NCBI RefSeq assembly: GCF_024722015.1
Contig: NZ_JANQBD010000013.1
Location: forward strand, 124,001 to 188,000
Reading direction: 5' to 3'
DNA from: Paenibacillus radicis (ex Xue et al. 2023)
GTDB taxonomy: Bacteria; Bacillota; Bacilli; Paenibacillales; NBRC-103111
DNA: 64,000 nt
The position numbers and the translations under genes are program-made. Below the pieces are notes generated by a model, which worked only from the letters and a program-made list of their open reading frames with translations, searched no databases and was not told the origin of the DNA. The stretch's first letter is position 1. Every line of letters begins with the position of its first letter. Shown here in pieces: positions 29,050-38,959 of this stretch.

Positions 29050-30012
29050 CTACCAAAGTCCTTGATCAAAGGCACGGGCAATTCGATTAGTGACTGCTAC
29101 TAGAATAATCCCAATCAGTGATTCGAACAAACCCATTGCCGCGGTCACACTGAAGTTAGCTCCTTGCAACCCTATTTTGAAAATATACGTGCTGATTACC
29201 TCGGATACTTGGGAAACAACCTGGTTTTGCATCACGTATACATGATCGAATCCGACCTCCATAACATGACCCATCGATAAAATGAGCATTAACACAATCG
29301 TAGGGCGAATACCTGGGAGCGTAACATGCCAAATTTTCCGCCATTTTCCTGCTCCGTCCATATTTGCGGCCTCATATAAGCTCGGATCGATCATGGTGAG
29401 CGCAGCTAAATAAATGATGGCGCTAAACCCGGCTTCCTTCCATATGCTCGATCCGATGAAGATCGACATCCAAGGAACCTCATGATAGAGGAAGGCATAG
29501 CTAGGAAGGCCGGTCAGTTTCATCAAACCGTTAACAACGCCTGATTGCTCAGCAAATACCGTCACCACAATGCCGCCGACGATAATCCACGAAAGGAAGT
29601 GGGGAAGATAGACCAGCGTCTGCACCGCTTTTTTAAACCACAGCCTCCGTGCCTCGTTGAGCATAATAGCGAGAAGAATCGGAAAAGGAAAGCTTAGAAA
29701 AACACGGAGACAACTGAGAAGCATCGTGTTGTAGATGATGTCCCGCGTATGAGCGTTTTCAAACAAATATTTGAAATGCTTGAAGCCAACCCACACGCTG
29801 CCGACTATCCCGTCAAAAAAGTTGTAATCCTTGAATGCAATGACTAAACCTAGCATTGGGATATACTTGAATACGAGATAAAACAGGATAACGGGCAAGA
29901 ACATGGCCATGAGAGGAATGTTCTGTTTAATAATCCGTTTCCTGCGCAGTTTCACGTTCATGTCCGCATGCTTCATAGCGTCTTCAGACAAAAGGGGATG
30001 GACAGTGTTCAT
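29050..30012 (-). CDS. LplB-type sugar ABC transporter permease
   Basis: A membrane subunit of 320 residues with the EAA-like loop YEAANMDGAGKWRKIWHVTLPGIRP. GAGAGGTGAT is its ribosome site. It is the first gene of the operon LplB-LplC-binding protein-GH28-giant SLH enzyme, which runs left to 18926. No ATPase gene accompanies it. Confidence 0.9.
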   Translation of the reverse strand: MNTVHPLLSEDAMKHADMNVKLRRKRIIKQNIPLMAMFLPVILFYLVFKYIPMLGLVIAFKDYNFFDGIVGSVWVGFKHFKYLFENAHTRDIIYNTMLLSCLRVFLSFPFPILLAIMLNEARRLWFKKAVQTLVYLPHFLSWIIVGGIVVTVFAEQSGVVNGLMKLTGLPSYAFLYHEVPWMSIFIGSSIWKEAGFSAIIYLAALTMIDPSLYEAANMDGAGKWRKIWHVTLPGIRPTIVLMLILSMGHVMEVGFDHVYVMQNQVVSQVSEVISTYIFKIGLQGANFSVTAAMGLFESLIGIILVAVTNRIARAFDQGLW

Positions 30013-30128
30013 AAGAATAAATCACCTCTCTTTCGTTTGTAAAATCATCTGCTCGCAAATCTATCTTAACGGGTGTGGCCAGAGGCGTACATAGATATGT
30101 TTTAAGGCGATATGCAAAAACAAAAAAC

Positions 30129-30162
30129 CTCCTTTCTCGGCTCGTTTCCTCGCAATAAGGAG
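30129..30162 (-). terminator. Terminator after the AraC-type sensor gene
   Basis: CTCCTT and AAGGAG form the base of an imperfect stem; the minus strand then runs TTTTTTG. It lies 60-95 bp beyond the stop codon at 30224. Confidence 0.55.
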
Positions 30163-30223
30163 TCGTTAAGCCTTGAAAAGAGGGCAGTATGCTTTTTGTG
30201 ACAGAGTATGCAATTAAGCAAAA

Positions 30224-32473
30224 TCAAGCTAACATCCCTTTTTTGTAATCACCCGGGGTGGTTCCGACATGCTTTTTGAATACGCGGATGAATGATACCG
30301 GTAAAGTATAGCCGACCTGAACAGATACGTCCTGGATGGTAAGATTCGTTCCCGTCAGAAGCTTCTTGGCCTGCTCTATCCGCATTTTGGTCAAGTAATC
30401 AATGAACTTCTCGCCGAATTCTTCTTTGAATAGCCGGCTTAAGTAGTTGGGGTGCAGTTCGAATTGATCGCTTAGCGAGGTTAGACTAAGGTCGGGATCG
30501 GCAAAGTGCGATTCGATGTACGCCTTCATATCGCCAATTAGATGATAATGAGTTTTGCTTTCACGGATGCGGCGCATATCTTCGGCCGTTCGATTCAGCA
30601 CATCATAAAAGCGCGCGTCCAGCTCCGCCACTGTATCGAATTGCTCCAATATCGCATTGTATTCAGGCAAACTTTGCTCCCAAACCTGATGCAATTCTTC
30701 GGATAATTCCATCGATTCGCGGTACATTTGGTAGGTCATATAATTCATCATGCTCATTAATTCGTCTTTGGGGATAGGCTCGGACTGAATCTCTTCAAAC
30801 ATCTTGGCATATTCTTGCTTCCAATTTTCGTCGCCAAGACGATACGATTGGGTAATAGCCCGGATTCTTTGCAGGTTTTTGAACATGTCCTTGTAAATTG
30901 GCTGTCTAACCATTTGGTTATGCTCCAACAACCGGTTGTTTCCGAGCGTTGATTTGTATTGCAGCGCCTCTAGCGCATCGTTGTATGCATCCGGAACCTC
31001 TTCCATTCGACGGGCGAGGGAGCTGACGCCGATCGTAATCGTAAACGGTAAATTGGCAGCCACCCAACGAATGGTTTCTTCTCCAACCACATGCATCTTA
31101 TCGTTGTCTTCTATGTTATTGGCAATAGGGAACAACGCTCCCAACCGATGCGCATCGATCCATTCCGCCCATACCGCACATGCATGATTCTGACAAACTT
31201 CCTTCAAAACGCTGCTTATGATAAATTTCAGAAGGTTTTGATCTTTCATGTTATAGGTTCTAATAAATTCTGAATACTTATCCATTTCCACCACAATGAC
31301 GACAAAACCTTCGGAATCCCCTCTCAAGCCATAATGCTGAATTTCATCCGCCCATTTCGAAGGATTGTCCATAAGGTTGCCTTCGAGCAATTCTTGAAAG
31401 AAATGCTTGCTTCGATATACTTGATTTTCTTCATTCTGCTTCTTGTAATGTATCGACTGCTCAATTAAATTATCGATGCCTGACTCAATGAACTTGAACT
31501 CGTCGCTATCCGTTTTTCCCGCAAAAGCGAGACTACTGCCGTTCTGCGAATATTTGTAAATGTGGTTCATAATCATTTCGATCGGCTTGTAGTTTTTACG
31601 TGTAATATAAAAAACCCACAAACCTCCGGCTAATAGGGTAAGCATTCCAATGCTCATCCACACATAACTCAATACCGAGAATAATCCGAACAAATGCTTG
31701 TCTGAGAAACTACTATTTCCCACCCATTTCGTGTAATCCGAAGTCACCTTCGTATAAGGGAAAGGAAAGGCATGTACGGTTTTATCCGCCATCCTTCCGC
31801 TGTTGCCGAATAAAAACAATCCATCCTGATCAAAGACATCAATTTGGCTTATCTTTGAATCAAGCATCGGCTGGACGAGCTGCCTAAGTGAATCCAATCG
31901 AATATTAACTATTATATAACCTTCATTTCCAAACGGCGGCATCATCCTTTTGACAAGAGTCACAACAGGTTTACTGGTTTGGACTTCTTCATTTTCTTTG
32001 TACATTCGCAAACCGGTATTTCGCCTCGGAACACCGTCTTGTATCAGATGCAGCAAAAATTTGTGATCCCCAAATTCAGCCATCGATGGTGAAGATTTTT
32101 CCGTAAGCAATTTTTGATCGGAATTGCGATACAAATAAACCGAATCGATCAATGGGACATACCGCAGCAGATCGTACAATACTTTCGATGCCTCAAAATC
32201 ATTGAAGTACTTGCTTGTTGAGAAATCATTTCTGAAGAAAAGCTCCAACTTTTCGTTAGACATCACTTCTTTAGTGATCGTTTGATCTATCGAAATGAGG
32301 GAAGAGTCGAGTGTTTCAAGAATGCGTTTCACAAAAATTTCGTTCGCTTTTTTTGCCTCCTCTTTCGAGAACTCACTCATGGACATAAAGAAAATGAGAA
32401 TCAGTATGGCTACGACAATAAAAAAAACAGGGAGATAAGAAAGCAGCAAACGGTTGCGCCAATTAATTCTCAT
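30224..32473 (-). CDS. Membrane-bound AraC-family one-component regulator
   Basis: A 749-residue protein combining a sensor and a DNA-binding domain. Order: membrane helix (about 10-32); extracellular Cache-like region (to about 265); second helix (about 268-290); HAMP-like segment; cytoplasmic region with a degenerate GGDEF-like fold; and an AraC domain at the C-terminus (DLSLTSLSDQFELHPNYLSRLF and IQDVSVQVGYTLPVSFIRVFK). This architecture is common beside LplABC transporters in Paenibacillus-like bacteria and probably activates the operon downstream in response to an extracellular sugar. It also lies divergently to the secreted GH28-like gene at 32698, which it may control too. Confidence 0.85.
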   Translation of the reverse strand: MRINWRNRLLLSYLPVFFIVVAILILIFFMSMSEFSKEEAKKANEIFVKRILETLDSSLISIDQTITKEVMSNEKLELFFRNDFSTSKYFNDFEASKVLYDLLRYVPLIDSVYLYRNSDQKLLTEKSSPSMAEFGDHKFLLHLIQDGVPRRNTGLRMYKENEEVQTSKPVVTLVKRMMPPFGNEGYIIVNIRLDSLRQLVQPMLDSKISQIDVFDQDGLFLFGNSGRMADKTVHAFPFPYTKVTSDYTKWVGNSSFSDKHLFGLFSVLSYVWMSIGMLTLLAGGLWVFYITRKNYKPIEMIMNHIYKYSQNGSSLAFAGKTDSDEFKFIESGIDNLIEQSIHYKKQNEENQVYRSKHFFQELLEGNLMDNPSKWADEIQHYGLRGDSEGFVVIVVEMDKYSEFIRTYNMKDQNLLKFIISSVLKEVCQNHACAVWAEWIDAHRLGALFPIANNIEDNDKMHVVGEETIRWVAANLPFTITIGVSSLARRMEEVPDAYNDALEALQYKSTLGNNRLLEHNQMVRQPIYKDMFKNLQRIRAITQSYRLGDENWKQEYAKMFEEIQSEPIPKDELMSMMNYMTYQMYRESMELSEELHQVWEQSLPEYNAILEQFDTVAELDARFYDVLNRTAEDMRRIRESKTHYHLIGDMKAYIESHFADPDLSLTSLSDQFELHPNYLSRLFKEEFGEKFIDYLTKMRIEQAKKLLTGTNLTIQDVSVQVGYTLPVSFIRVFKKHVGTTPGDYKKGMLA

Positions 32474-32697
32474 AATACCTCCTCAAGGGATCGGTCTATC
32501 CTGATTTATTTTCATTATATCTAAAAGCTCGCTTAGCGGAAGTCACATGCGGATAGTCAAACTTGGTTCCCTTTGTAAAAGTCACCTATTTTTCTTTTTG
32601 CATATCACATTAAAACATGTAAATATACACCAGCAGTCATCTCCATTACGATTAATTTGTAACTCAAATTGCACTAAAAAAACAATGTGAATGGGAG

Positions 32698-34992
32698 ATG
32701 ATAAGAATGATGAGGATGAAAATCTTTGTACACCCTTTGATCAAGGTACTGATCATTGCGAGTATGATGTTCGGCTTTTACCCAAGTGAGTATATGGTTA
32801 AGGCTGCGGGAACCACTACCGTAATCGTGGATACTTCCCTACCGGTGCCGCAAGGACTTTCAGTGGGAACGGTAAGAAGCACTTCGGTTACCTTAACATG
32901 GACTACGGTTTCCGGCGCGACAAAATACAGTATATACAGGGCAGATGCGGGAAGCACACAATTTAATTATGTCGGGCAATCCCAGCCTGGAATCGCTACC
33001 TATATCGACAACAACATTTCACCAAGCACTACCTACGATTATAAAGTATCTTCCGTATTTGTCGATACAGGAGGACAAGCTAGCGAATCCCCACAAAGTA
33101 CTAAGGTGACGGTGACGTCTGCAGCACCGCCGGCAAACTTCCCTACCTCCGCGACAGGTTATACGGTTAATGATAATTTTAACGGAAATACAACGGGAGC
33201 TGCGCCGTCCGGCTGGAACCCGAACACCTCGGGAGGCACAGTTACCGTTCAGGAAGTACCGTTCCCTACCGATAAGAGCGTGAAAATATACAAAAGCTCA
33301 ACATCGAACGATGCCGCAGCTACCAAATTGTTTTCCTCCTTAAGCGGCAAGGTGACGGTTGAGGCAAAAGTAAAAACGACAGAAAATAGCGGGGTTCGAT
33401 ACATCCCTAATATTTATGACAACAACGGAAATAAAATAGCTTCTGTAGCTTTCTCGAACGGTAATATCGCTTATAACAAAAACGGGACATTAACCAATAT
33501 TGATCCCTATGTTGCTGATAAATGGTACATTATCAAAGTGGTGCTGGATACCACTGCCAATACGTATGATGTATTCGTAGACGGAATAAGAAAGGTAAGC
33601 TCCATTAACTTCCTGTACGCATCCAACAATGTCGGGCAGGCAGGTTTCAGAATCAATTCAGGTGATACCGGAACGCTTTATTTTGACAATGTCAAGGTAT
33701 ACAGTCAGTCCACTTTTATCGGAGGACCGCCATCGCCCGTATTTGATGTGAAAAACTATGGGGCTAAAGGAGACGGCTCAACTAAGGATACTGCTGCGAT
33801 CCAGGCAGCCATTAACGCTGCTGCGGGCACGGGCGGGTCCGTTTATTTGCATGATGGCATTTTTTTGTCGGGGATGATCCAACTTAAGAGTAATATGACA
33901 TTATACATTGACTATTCGGCAACCTTAAAAGGCAGTACCTCCATCTCGGATTATCCGGATACGCACCCACTGACTTACAATACCCAATTGGGGCCCGACT
34001 CGAATGTCAATAAAGCTTTAATTTATGTAAACAACGTTGAAAATGTGAGAATTGACGGAGGCGGCAACATCGATGGCAATGGCGACTCGTTTACAACCGG
34101 CTCGGAGCCTCAAAGACCCTCAGCCATTTATTCCGTACTAAGCAGCATGGTAACGATCCAAAATTTATACATCAAGAAATCGGGCATGTGGACCGTAGTG
34201 CTTGCGGAAACTGATTATTTGACATTAAGGAATTTGAATCTATATGTCAATATATTAAGTAATAGGGACGGCATTGATATTGTTGATTCTAAGCATGTTT
34301 TGGTTGAAGACGTCACGGTGAATTCCGGGGATGACGCCATTTGCATCAAGAGCGGCAAGCGTCGCGGAGTAGAGGATGTACTCGTCAAGAACTCCAATGT
34401 AACGGCTTCCAGCACAAACGGATTAAAATTCGGAACCGCCAGTTACGGGGCGTTCAAGAACGTTAAATTTCAGGATATCATGATCAAGGATGTAAAATAT
34501 TGCGCTATGTGTGTGGAATCTGTCGATGGGGCGGATGTAAAAGACATCACATTCCAGAATATCGATGTTCAAGATGCAGGTAATCCTTTTTTTGTCATCC
34601 TAGGGAAGAGAAGCGACCGTACTACCCAAGATGACGTACCTAAAACGGGAACCATGGATACGGTCAAATTCCAGAATATTATCGGGAAAAACATGAAAAA
34701 TACGTGGGGCTCTCCGATTTCAGGTGCAAATATGTCGGACGGTACAAAATACAGAATAAAAAATATTTATTTCGATAATGTCAATATAACCTACAAAGGC
34801 GGTAAAACATCGGTGCCGGGAAATCCGCCGGAATATGCTCTTGGCCAATATCCCGAGTCCAATCTTTGGGGCGACCTTCCTGCATACGGGTATTACATCA
34901 GGCATGCGGATGGAGTTTTTTTTACAAACAGCACAACGAATGTATCTCCCTCAGATGTAAGAAGCTCTACTATAAAAAATGATGTAAATTAG
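32698..34992 (+). CDS. Secreted GH28-like enzyme without SLH anchor
   Basis: A 764-residue secreted protein: signal peptide ending about residue 37, FN3 domain (about 45-140), concanavalin-like module (about 155-345), then a beta-helix beginning FDVKNYGAKGDG. It is closely related to the central part of the 2033-residue protein, in the same domain order, but stops right after the beta-helix where the other continues with Big2, cadherin-like and SLH domains. GH28 sites read NRDG, GDDA and TNG. GGGAG precedes the start; the first ATG is at 32707, or the ATA/TTG-type codon at 32698 if the longer form is used. It should be freely secreted and complement the wall-bound paralogue. Confidence 0.8.
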   Translation: MIRMMRMKIFVHPLIKVLIIASMMFGFYPSEYMVKAAGTTTVIVDTSLPVPQGLSVGTVRSTSVTLTWTTVSGATKYSIYRADAGSTQFNYVGQSQPGIATYIDNNISPSTTYDYKVSSVFVDTGGQASESPQSTKVTVTSAAPPANFPTSATGYTVNDNFNGNTTGAAPSGWNPNTSGGTVTVQEVPFPTDKSVKIYKSSTSNDAAATKLFSSLSGKVTVEAKVKTTENSGVRYIPNIYDNNGNKIASVAFSNGNIAYNKNGTLTNIDPYVADKWYIIKVVLDTTANTYDVFVDGIRKVSSINFLYASNNVGQAGFRINSGDTGTLYFDNVKVYSQSTFIGGPPSPVFDVKNYGAKGDGSTKDTAAIQAAINAAAGTGGSVYLHDGIFLSGMIQLKSNMTLYIDYSATLKGSTSISDYPDTHPLTYNTQLGPDSNVNKALIYVNNVENVRIDGGGNIDGNGDSFTTGSEPQRPSAIYSVLSSMVTIQNLYIKKSGMWTVVLAETDYLTLRNLNLYVNILSNRDGIDIVDSKHVLVEDVTVNSGDDAICIKSGKRRGVEDVLVKNSNVTASSTNGLKFGTASYGAFKNVKFQDIMIKDVKYCAMCVESVDGADVKDITFQNIDVQDAGNPFFVILGKRSDRTTQDDVPKTGTMDTVKFQNIIGKNMKNTWGSPISGANMSDGTKYRIKNIYFDNVNITYKGGKTSVPGNPPEYALGQYPESNLWGDLPAYGYYIRHADGVFFTNSTTNVSPSDVRSSTIKNDVN

Positions 34993-35461
34993 TCTGTGGT
35001 CCGTTTTTTGTACTTGATTTGCACTCCTAAGAAGACGCTGAGGACTGTATAAGGACTGCATTAATCAGAATAAGCAGATGGGATTATATTCTTCATCAAC
35101 CTGCTGTTTCATTTAATGAAGAGAAAGTGGAAGGAATTCAAAATACTTTTCGAGATGCTGATTGCGAATCCGAACGAGCTGGGGCACTTCAACAAGCTAT
35201 AGGTACGAAAGCTCTCTCCCCCCCGTAATATCTGAAGACGCAAAGTTCTGCAACAATAGATTGGGGAGGGGTAATGTTTTAGTTTTGTGATGGTTCAGCA
35301 TAAATTAGAAAAACAGAGTCGTAAAACCGCGTAACTCCGTTCATTTTGGTTCATATTAAATTGTAAAAAGTGATCTACCACCGGTTGTCAACTTTTCCCA
35401 AATAATTTTCGGCCTTATTAAACTTTCACAAGAAATCAAAATTTATAAAAACATAAAAAAT
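34993..35461. other. Intergenic stretch before the transposon ends
   Basis: About 470 bp without a convincing gene. A short coding-like piece near 35080-35200 (WDYILHQPAVSFNEEKVEG) has no recognisable family and soon stops. No left-end copy matching the solo right end at 35507 was found here. Confidence 0.5.
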
Positions 35462-35493
35462 CCCGATGTATCCAGGCTTTGAGCCACATCGGG
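35462..35493 (-). terminator. CCCGATGT hairpin, copy 2 of 3
   Basis: CCCGATGT/ACATCGGG stem with inner GGCTTTGAGCC; a T-rich tract follows on the minus strand. It lies 13 bp inside the solo right end, the same place as the copy inside the active right end, so it seems to be an element-borne terminator that stops transcription entering from trmH. Confidence 0.7.
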
Positions 35494-35506
35494 ACTGACT
35501 TTCTTG

Positions 35507-35576
35507 TGACAAATCTATGTTCCAAATCTATGACAAAATAAATTACAAACGGTGACAAATTGAATTACAACTCACA
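35507..35576 (-). repeat. Solo right end of a related Tn7-like element
   Basis: Three TnsB-type repeats begin with TGACAAA at 35507, 35531 and 35553 and the terminus ...CTCACA ends at 35576. Repeat spacing (24, 22, then 23 to the end) is identical to the active right end at 62626-62695. One base (A) separates it from the TATGT duplication of the neighbouring element. No left end for it was found, so it is the remnant of an older insertion. Confidence 0.85.
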
Positions 35577-35577
35577 A

Positions 35578-35582
35578 TATGT
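35578..35582. repeat. 5-bp target-site duplication, left copy
   Basis: TATGT directly before the left terminus TGTGAG; the same five bases follow the right terminus at 62696-62700. Five-base duplications are characteristic of Tn7-type transposition. Confidence 0.85.
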
Positions 35583-35705
35583 TGTGAGTTGTATTTCACT
35601 TTGTCATACAAAACGCCCCTTTTGGGGATGTTTTGTAACGTCTATTTGGCACTTGTTGGAATGTCAAATGGCATAAAGTGCAAATTTCTGTATTAATCTT
35701 TGTCA
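35583..35705 (+). repeat. Left end of the Tn7-like transposon
   Basis: Begins TGTGAGTTGTATTTCAC and contains three TnsB-type sites whose TTTGKCA cores end at 35606, 35651 and 35705. Against the right end, the outer 24 bases differ at two positions. The wider spacing of left-end sites compared with the compact right end is as in Tn7. A hairpin (AAAAC-G-CCCC-TTTT-GGGG-AT-GTTTT, 35610-35634) may be a terminator. From 35706 to 36022 no gene is seen. Confidence 0.85.
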
Positions 35706-36022
35706 TAATTCGTTAACTAGTTAAAGAAGAACCGCATAAATACATATTTGCATATGTAAATAGTAAATAAAGTGCCTCCGTAACCCAAACCACGACTTAA
35801 CAATTTTTGATATACATAACATATGACTAGTAAACGTCCACGGTAAAATACTCCAATCTAATTTTAGCGTAGTATGTGATTTGTCACGTATGATCTAGTA
35901 TAACTCTCGTAGGGAACAACACTATCATAAGCACCTGTTGCATGAAGCTCTTTGTAATGAGAAAATAGATACGTGGATTTACTTCCATTGTTTTCCGGAA
36001 TTAAGAAAGGAAGGAACTTTTA

Positions 36023-37081
36023 TTGGTCTCATCATCACCCATACCGATGCACAAGCTCTTTACTATTACTAAACTAACATTTCAAAGAAACAAGATTAAA
36101 CCCGGAAATATTCTTATCATACTTTTCGGAGGTGATATTGGAAGGGTTTTTCGGTACAAAAATGAAGATAGGCTTCCGAGTGGTTTAGGTAAGGTTACTA
36201 TTCTTCGCCCTGATCTTATTGATGAGGAATACCTGTACCAACTCCTTCATTCCCCTCGTTATGCGCTTACCTGGGATAGAAACAAAGCCGTACATAGTAC
36301 CACAATTGATCATTCCTTTCTTGACCATGAAACAATTATTCTTCCTCAGTTGTCGAAACAAAAGGAAATTGTCCATTTGTTCCAAAAAGCAGAACGCCTG
36401 CTTAAAATGAGAAGAAATTCAAACTCCTTATTGCAACAAGCCTTAAACGCAGTGTTTGTCTCCTGTTTTGGAGATCCGGTTCAAAATCCAAAAGGATTCG
36501 AACTTATTGCCTTAGGTGATATAGTAACGATCAATCCTTCCAAAAAAGGTATTTCGGATCGAAACGACTTGTTGGTACCATATGTTAAAATGGAAGATCT
36601 TTTTTCAGAGGGAGTTTCTCTATCGGAGTATCGAAAGGTCAGAGACATGCGTGAAGGCAGCTATAGTTATTTCGCTAATGGCGACGTTTTGTTCCCCAAA
36701 ATCTCTCCAAGCTTAGAAAATGGAAAAGGCTGTGTGATTGCTGGTCTGGAGCACGATATTGGTTTTGGATCAAGTGAGTTTGTTGTGCTTCGACCCATTT
36801 CGAATGTCACTCACGCCTACTGGATTCACCGACTGTTATCTCTCCCGAGCTCTCGTAGATGGGCCGCACAGTTCCTGTCTGGCAGTGCTGGACGTCGACG
36901 CATCTCTGTAGCATTTCTAAAGTCTTGGAAGGTTCCACTTCCGCCGTTTGAACTTCAAAGGGAATTTTCTACTGTCGCACATTCTTTGAATGCCATTCGG
37001 CTAAAACAAACCATTGCGCATAAGCAGCTGGTTCAATTAATCGACCTTGCCCAAAATAATTTATTTATAGACCTCATTTAA
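36023..37081 (+). CDS. hsdS: Type I restriction specificity subunit (HsdS-like)
   Basis: A DNA-recognition subunit of 352 residues that would direct the HsdM methylase to a two-part site. It has one complete target-recognition domain (about 155-320) and the C-terminal part of another (residues about 20-130, with KPGNILIILFGGDIGRVF), separated and followed by helical repeats. The first domain lacks its usual first 60-100 residues, so the protein is shorter than the common 400-450. I could not find the missing part upstream. The start is a TTG at 36023 after AAGGAAGG. hsdM begins 15 bp downstream. The order S before M, with no HsdR, is unusual. Confidence 0.8.
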   Translation: MVSSSPIPMHKLFTITKLTFQRNKIKPGNILIILFGGDIGRVFRYKNEDRLPSGLGKVTILRPDLIDEEYLYQLLHSPRYALTWDRNKAVHSTTIDHSFLDHETIILPQLSKQKEIVHLFQKAERLLKMRRNSNSLLQQALNAVFVSCFGDPVQNPKGFELIALGDIVTINPSKKGISDRNDLLVPYVKMEDLFSEGVSLSEYRKVRDMREGSYSYFANGDVLFPKISPSLENGKGCVIAGLEHDIGFGSSEFVVLRPISNVTHAYWIHRLLSLPSSRRWAAQFLSGSAGRRRISVAFLKSWKVPLPPFELQREFSTVAHSLNAIRLKQTIAHKQLVQLIDLAQNNLFIDLI

Positions 37082-37096
37082 GGAAGGACGAGCGGT

Positions 37097-38959
37097 ATGA
37101 TTGAACAAGACCGAAAAATACTGGCAAGACAACTGAACGCTCTTATGGATCTGTTGTGGCGAAATGGTATAAGCGGATCGGAAGAAAGCATTGACCTAAT
37201 TACATTCCTGTTTTTATTTAAATCGCTGGATACTCCTCATTTACATAGTGGAATTACTTGGGATATAGTCATGAACCAAACCATAGATATTTCTGCCAAG
37301 CATTTAATCGAAGAAGCCAAGTTGCAAATCGATCAAGTTGCCGGTTACGGCTTGACAGGGCCTTTTGATTGGAATATTTCTGGGCAAATGCTGTTTGAAG
37401 CAATGAGAATAGTGGATGAGATTGTAAACAATTTTCAAGACAAAGTTAGTTTTGGGTATATCTTCGATATTCTTGGCACAACTATAGCTAAGCGAAAGAT
37501 GATGCCTGTATTCACACCACTGAGACTTGCGAACACCTTAGTACGTATGGTTGACCTACAGAAATCTGATCTTTTAGTAGACCCCTCATGTGGAATTGGA
37601 AGCTTTCTAATTGCTTCTCTGCCCTTTTCAAATCATATACAAGGATTCGATATCAATGCTTTCTCGGTACGAATATCTAGAGCTAACCTATTTCTAAATG
37701 GGGCCACTTCCTCTGAAGTATCTCTTACTGACGCTTTAGACAGAGGGCTTGACTATGCGGAATCCAGGGCCAACGTAGTCCTAACAAATCCGCCTTTTTC
37801 TATGAAAATGAACAATAAACAGCTTTCAAACTCAATCCTATTCGTGGATAAAAAAAAACAAACATCCGAAATTCTTTTTCTTTGGAGGACACTATCGCTG
37901 TTAAAGCCTGGAGGCCGGAGTGCCATTATTTTGCCAGAAAGCTTCTTTTTCAGCGAAATGTATGCTCAAGAAAGGAAGCATTTATTTAAAATGGCACTTG
38001 TGGATGGCATTGTATCGCTACCGCGCGGAATGTTCAAATCTTCTGCCCAATTAAAAACATCCGTCCTTCTGTTTCGTAGAAAAGAGTCTCACACATCCGA
38101 TACTGAATATGTCTGGTTTTATGAAATGAATTCTGAAGACCTCAGTCAATCGGAAAATGGCTCTCCAGAGGAGGAAGATATTTTCCACAATTTGCTCATC
38201 GCTTGGGGAAGACGCCAGTATGACGCTGATCAATGGTTTAAAGCCAAATATAAGACATATCCTTTCCTGTCTTACCCTCTATCGCACGTGGAGAAAAAGA
38301 ATATCACGTTCGTTTCATATAATGAAATCGTAAATGAAAACTATTATTTGAATTTATCAAATTACAGTTATATGGAGCCTCATACGGAGACATTTGGAGA
38401 CCCGCATGAATTGTTCCGTGAGGTGCTAGATTTGGAGGAGCAGATCGCCGAGGGACTACGTGAAATAATGGATCAGTCACGTTGGATTTCCGAAACGATG
38501 GATCGACAATATACCGATGCTGCTGTGACAGTTCCACCTTCTGCAATCGAGTCTCTTCCGAAAGAAAAAGATTATTACAAGATTATGATGGATATTACAG
38601 CGAAAGAGCGACGGCAGCAAATGAAAAAGCACCGTGAGTCGATTGATTCAAACCTAGGTTGGTTTTTGGACGAGTTAGCAGAATGGCAAAAAAAACTACT
38701 TAATCAATTTTATAAGAGCACTCAACCACTGGCCGCACATGAAGCAGCAAAAAAAATCATTGGTGTACAGATTGCGTTACAAACCATTTTACTATTTGAA
38801 TCCTTTGGTATTTTGGAACGCACTTTGCATACGGAAATCAAAATACCTTCCTTTAACGAGGTTGAAAACGAAGCTACAGTTGTCGACCGCCAAGGAAAAC
38901 CGCTGAGTATGCATCGTTGGCAGCCAGCTATTTCATATATGGAAGGTAGAAACTTATGA
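37097..38959 (+). CDS. hsdM: Type I N6-adenine DNA methylase (HsdM-like)
   Basis: Transfers methyl from SAM to adenine in DNA when guided by HsdS. The N-terminal helical domain is followed by motif I DPSCGIGSF (162-170) and motif IV NPPF (231-234). The C-terminal region (about 430-620) is longer than usual, predicted helical, and may bind the ATPase downstream. AAGGAAGG precedes the ATG. Its TGA overlaps the ATG of the next gene by four bases (ATGA), so methylase and ATPase are translationally coupled. Confidence 0.85.
   Translation: MIEQDRKILARQLNALMDLLWRNGISGSEESIDLITFLFLFKSLDTPHLHSGITWDIVMNQTIDISAKHLIEEAKLQIDQVAGYGLTGPFDWNISGQMLFEAMRIVDEIVNNFQDKVSFGYIFDILGTTIAKRKMMPVFTPLRLANTLVRMVDLQKSDLLVDPSCGIGSFLIASLPFSNHIQGFDINAFSVRISRANLFLNGATSSEVSLTDALDRGLDYAESRANVVLTNPPFSMKMNNKQLSNSILFVDKKKQTSEILFLWRTLSLLKPGGRSAIILPESFFFSEMYAQERKHLFKMALVDGIVSLPRGMFKSSAQLKTSVLLFRRKESHTSDTEYVWFYEMNSEDLSQSENGSPEEEDIFHNLLIAWGRRQYDADQWFKAKYKTYPFLSYPLSHVEKKNITFVSYNEIVNENYYLNLSNYSYMEPHTETFGDPHELFREVLDLEEQIAEGLREIMDQSRWISETMDRQYTDAAVTVPPSAIESLPKEKDYYKIMMDITAKERRQQMKKHRESIDSNLGWFLDELAEWQKKLLNQFYKSTQPLAAHEAAKKIIGVQIALQTILLFESFGILERTLHTEIKIPSFNEVENEATVVDRQGKPLSMHRWQPAISYMEGRNL

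Noticed and set aside
1693..35500. Left end belonging to the solo right end
   Set aside because: No TGTGAGTTGTA-type terminus or cluster of TTTGTCA sites was found in the intergenic regions of this part.
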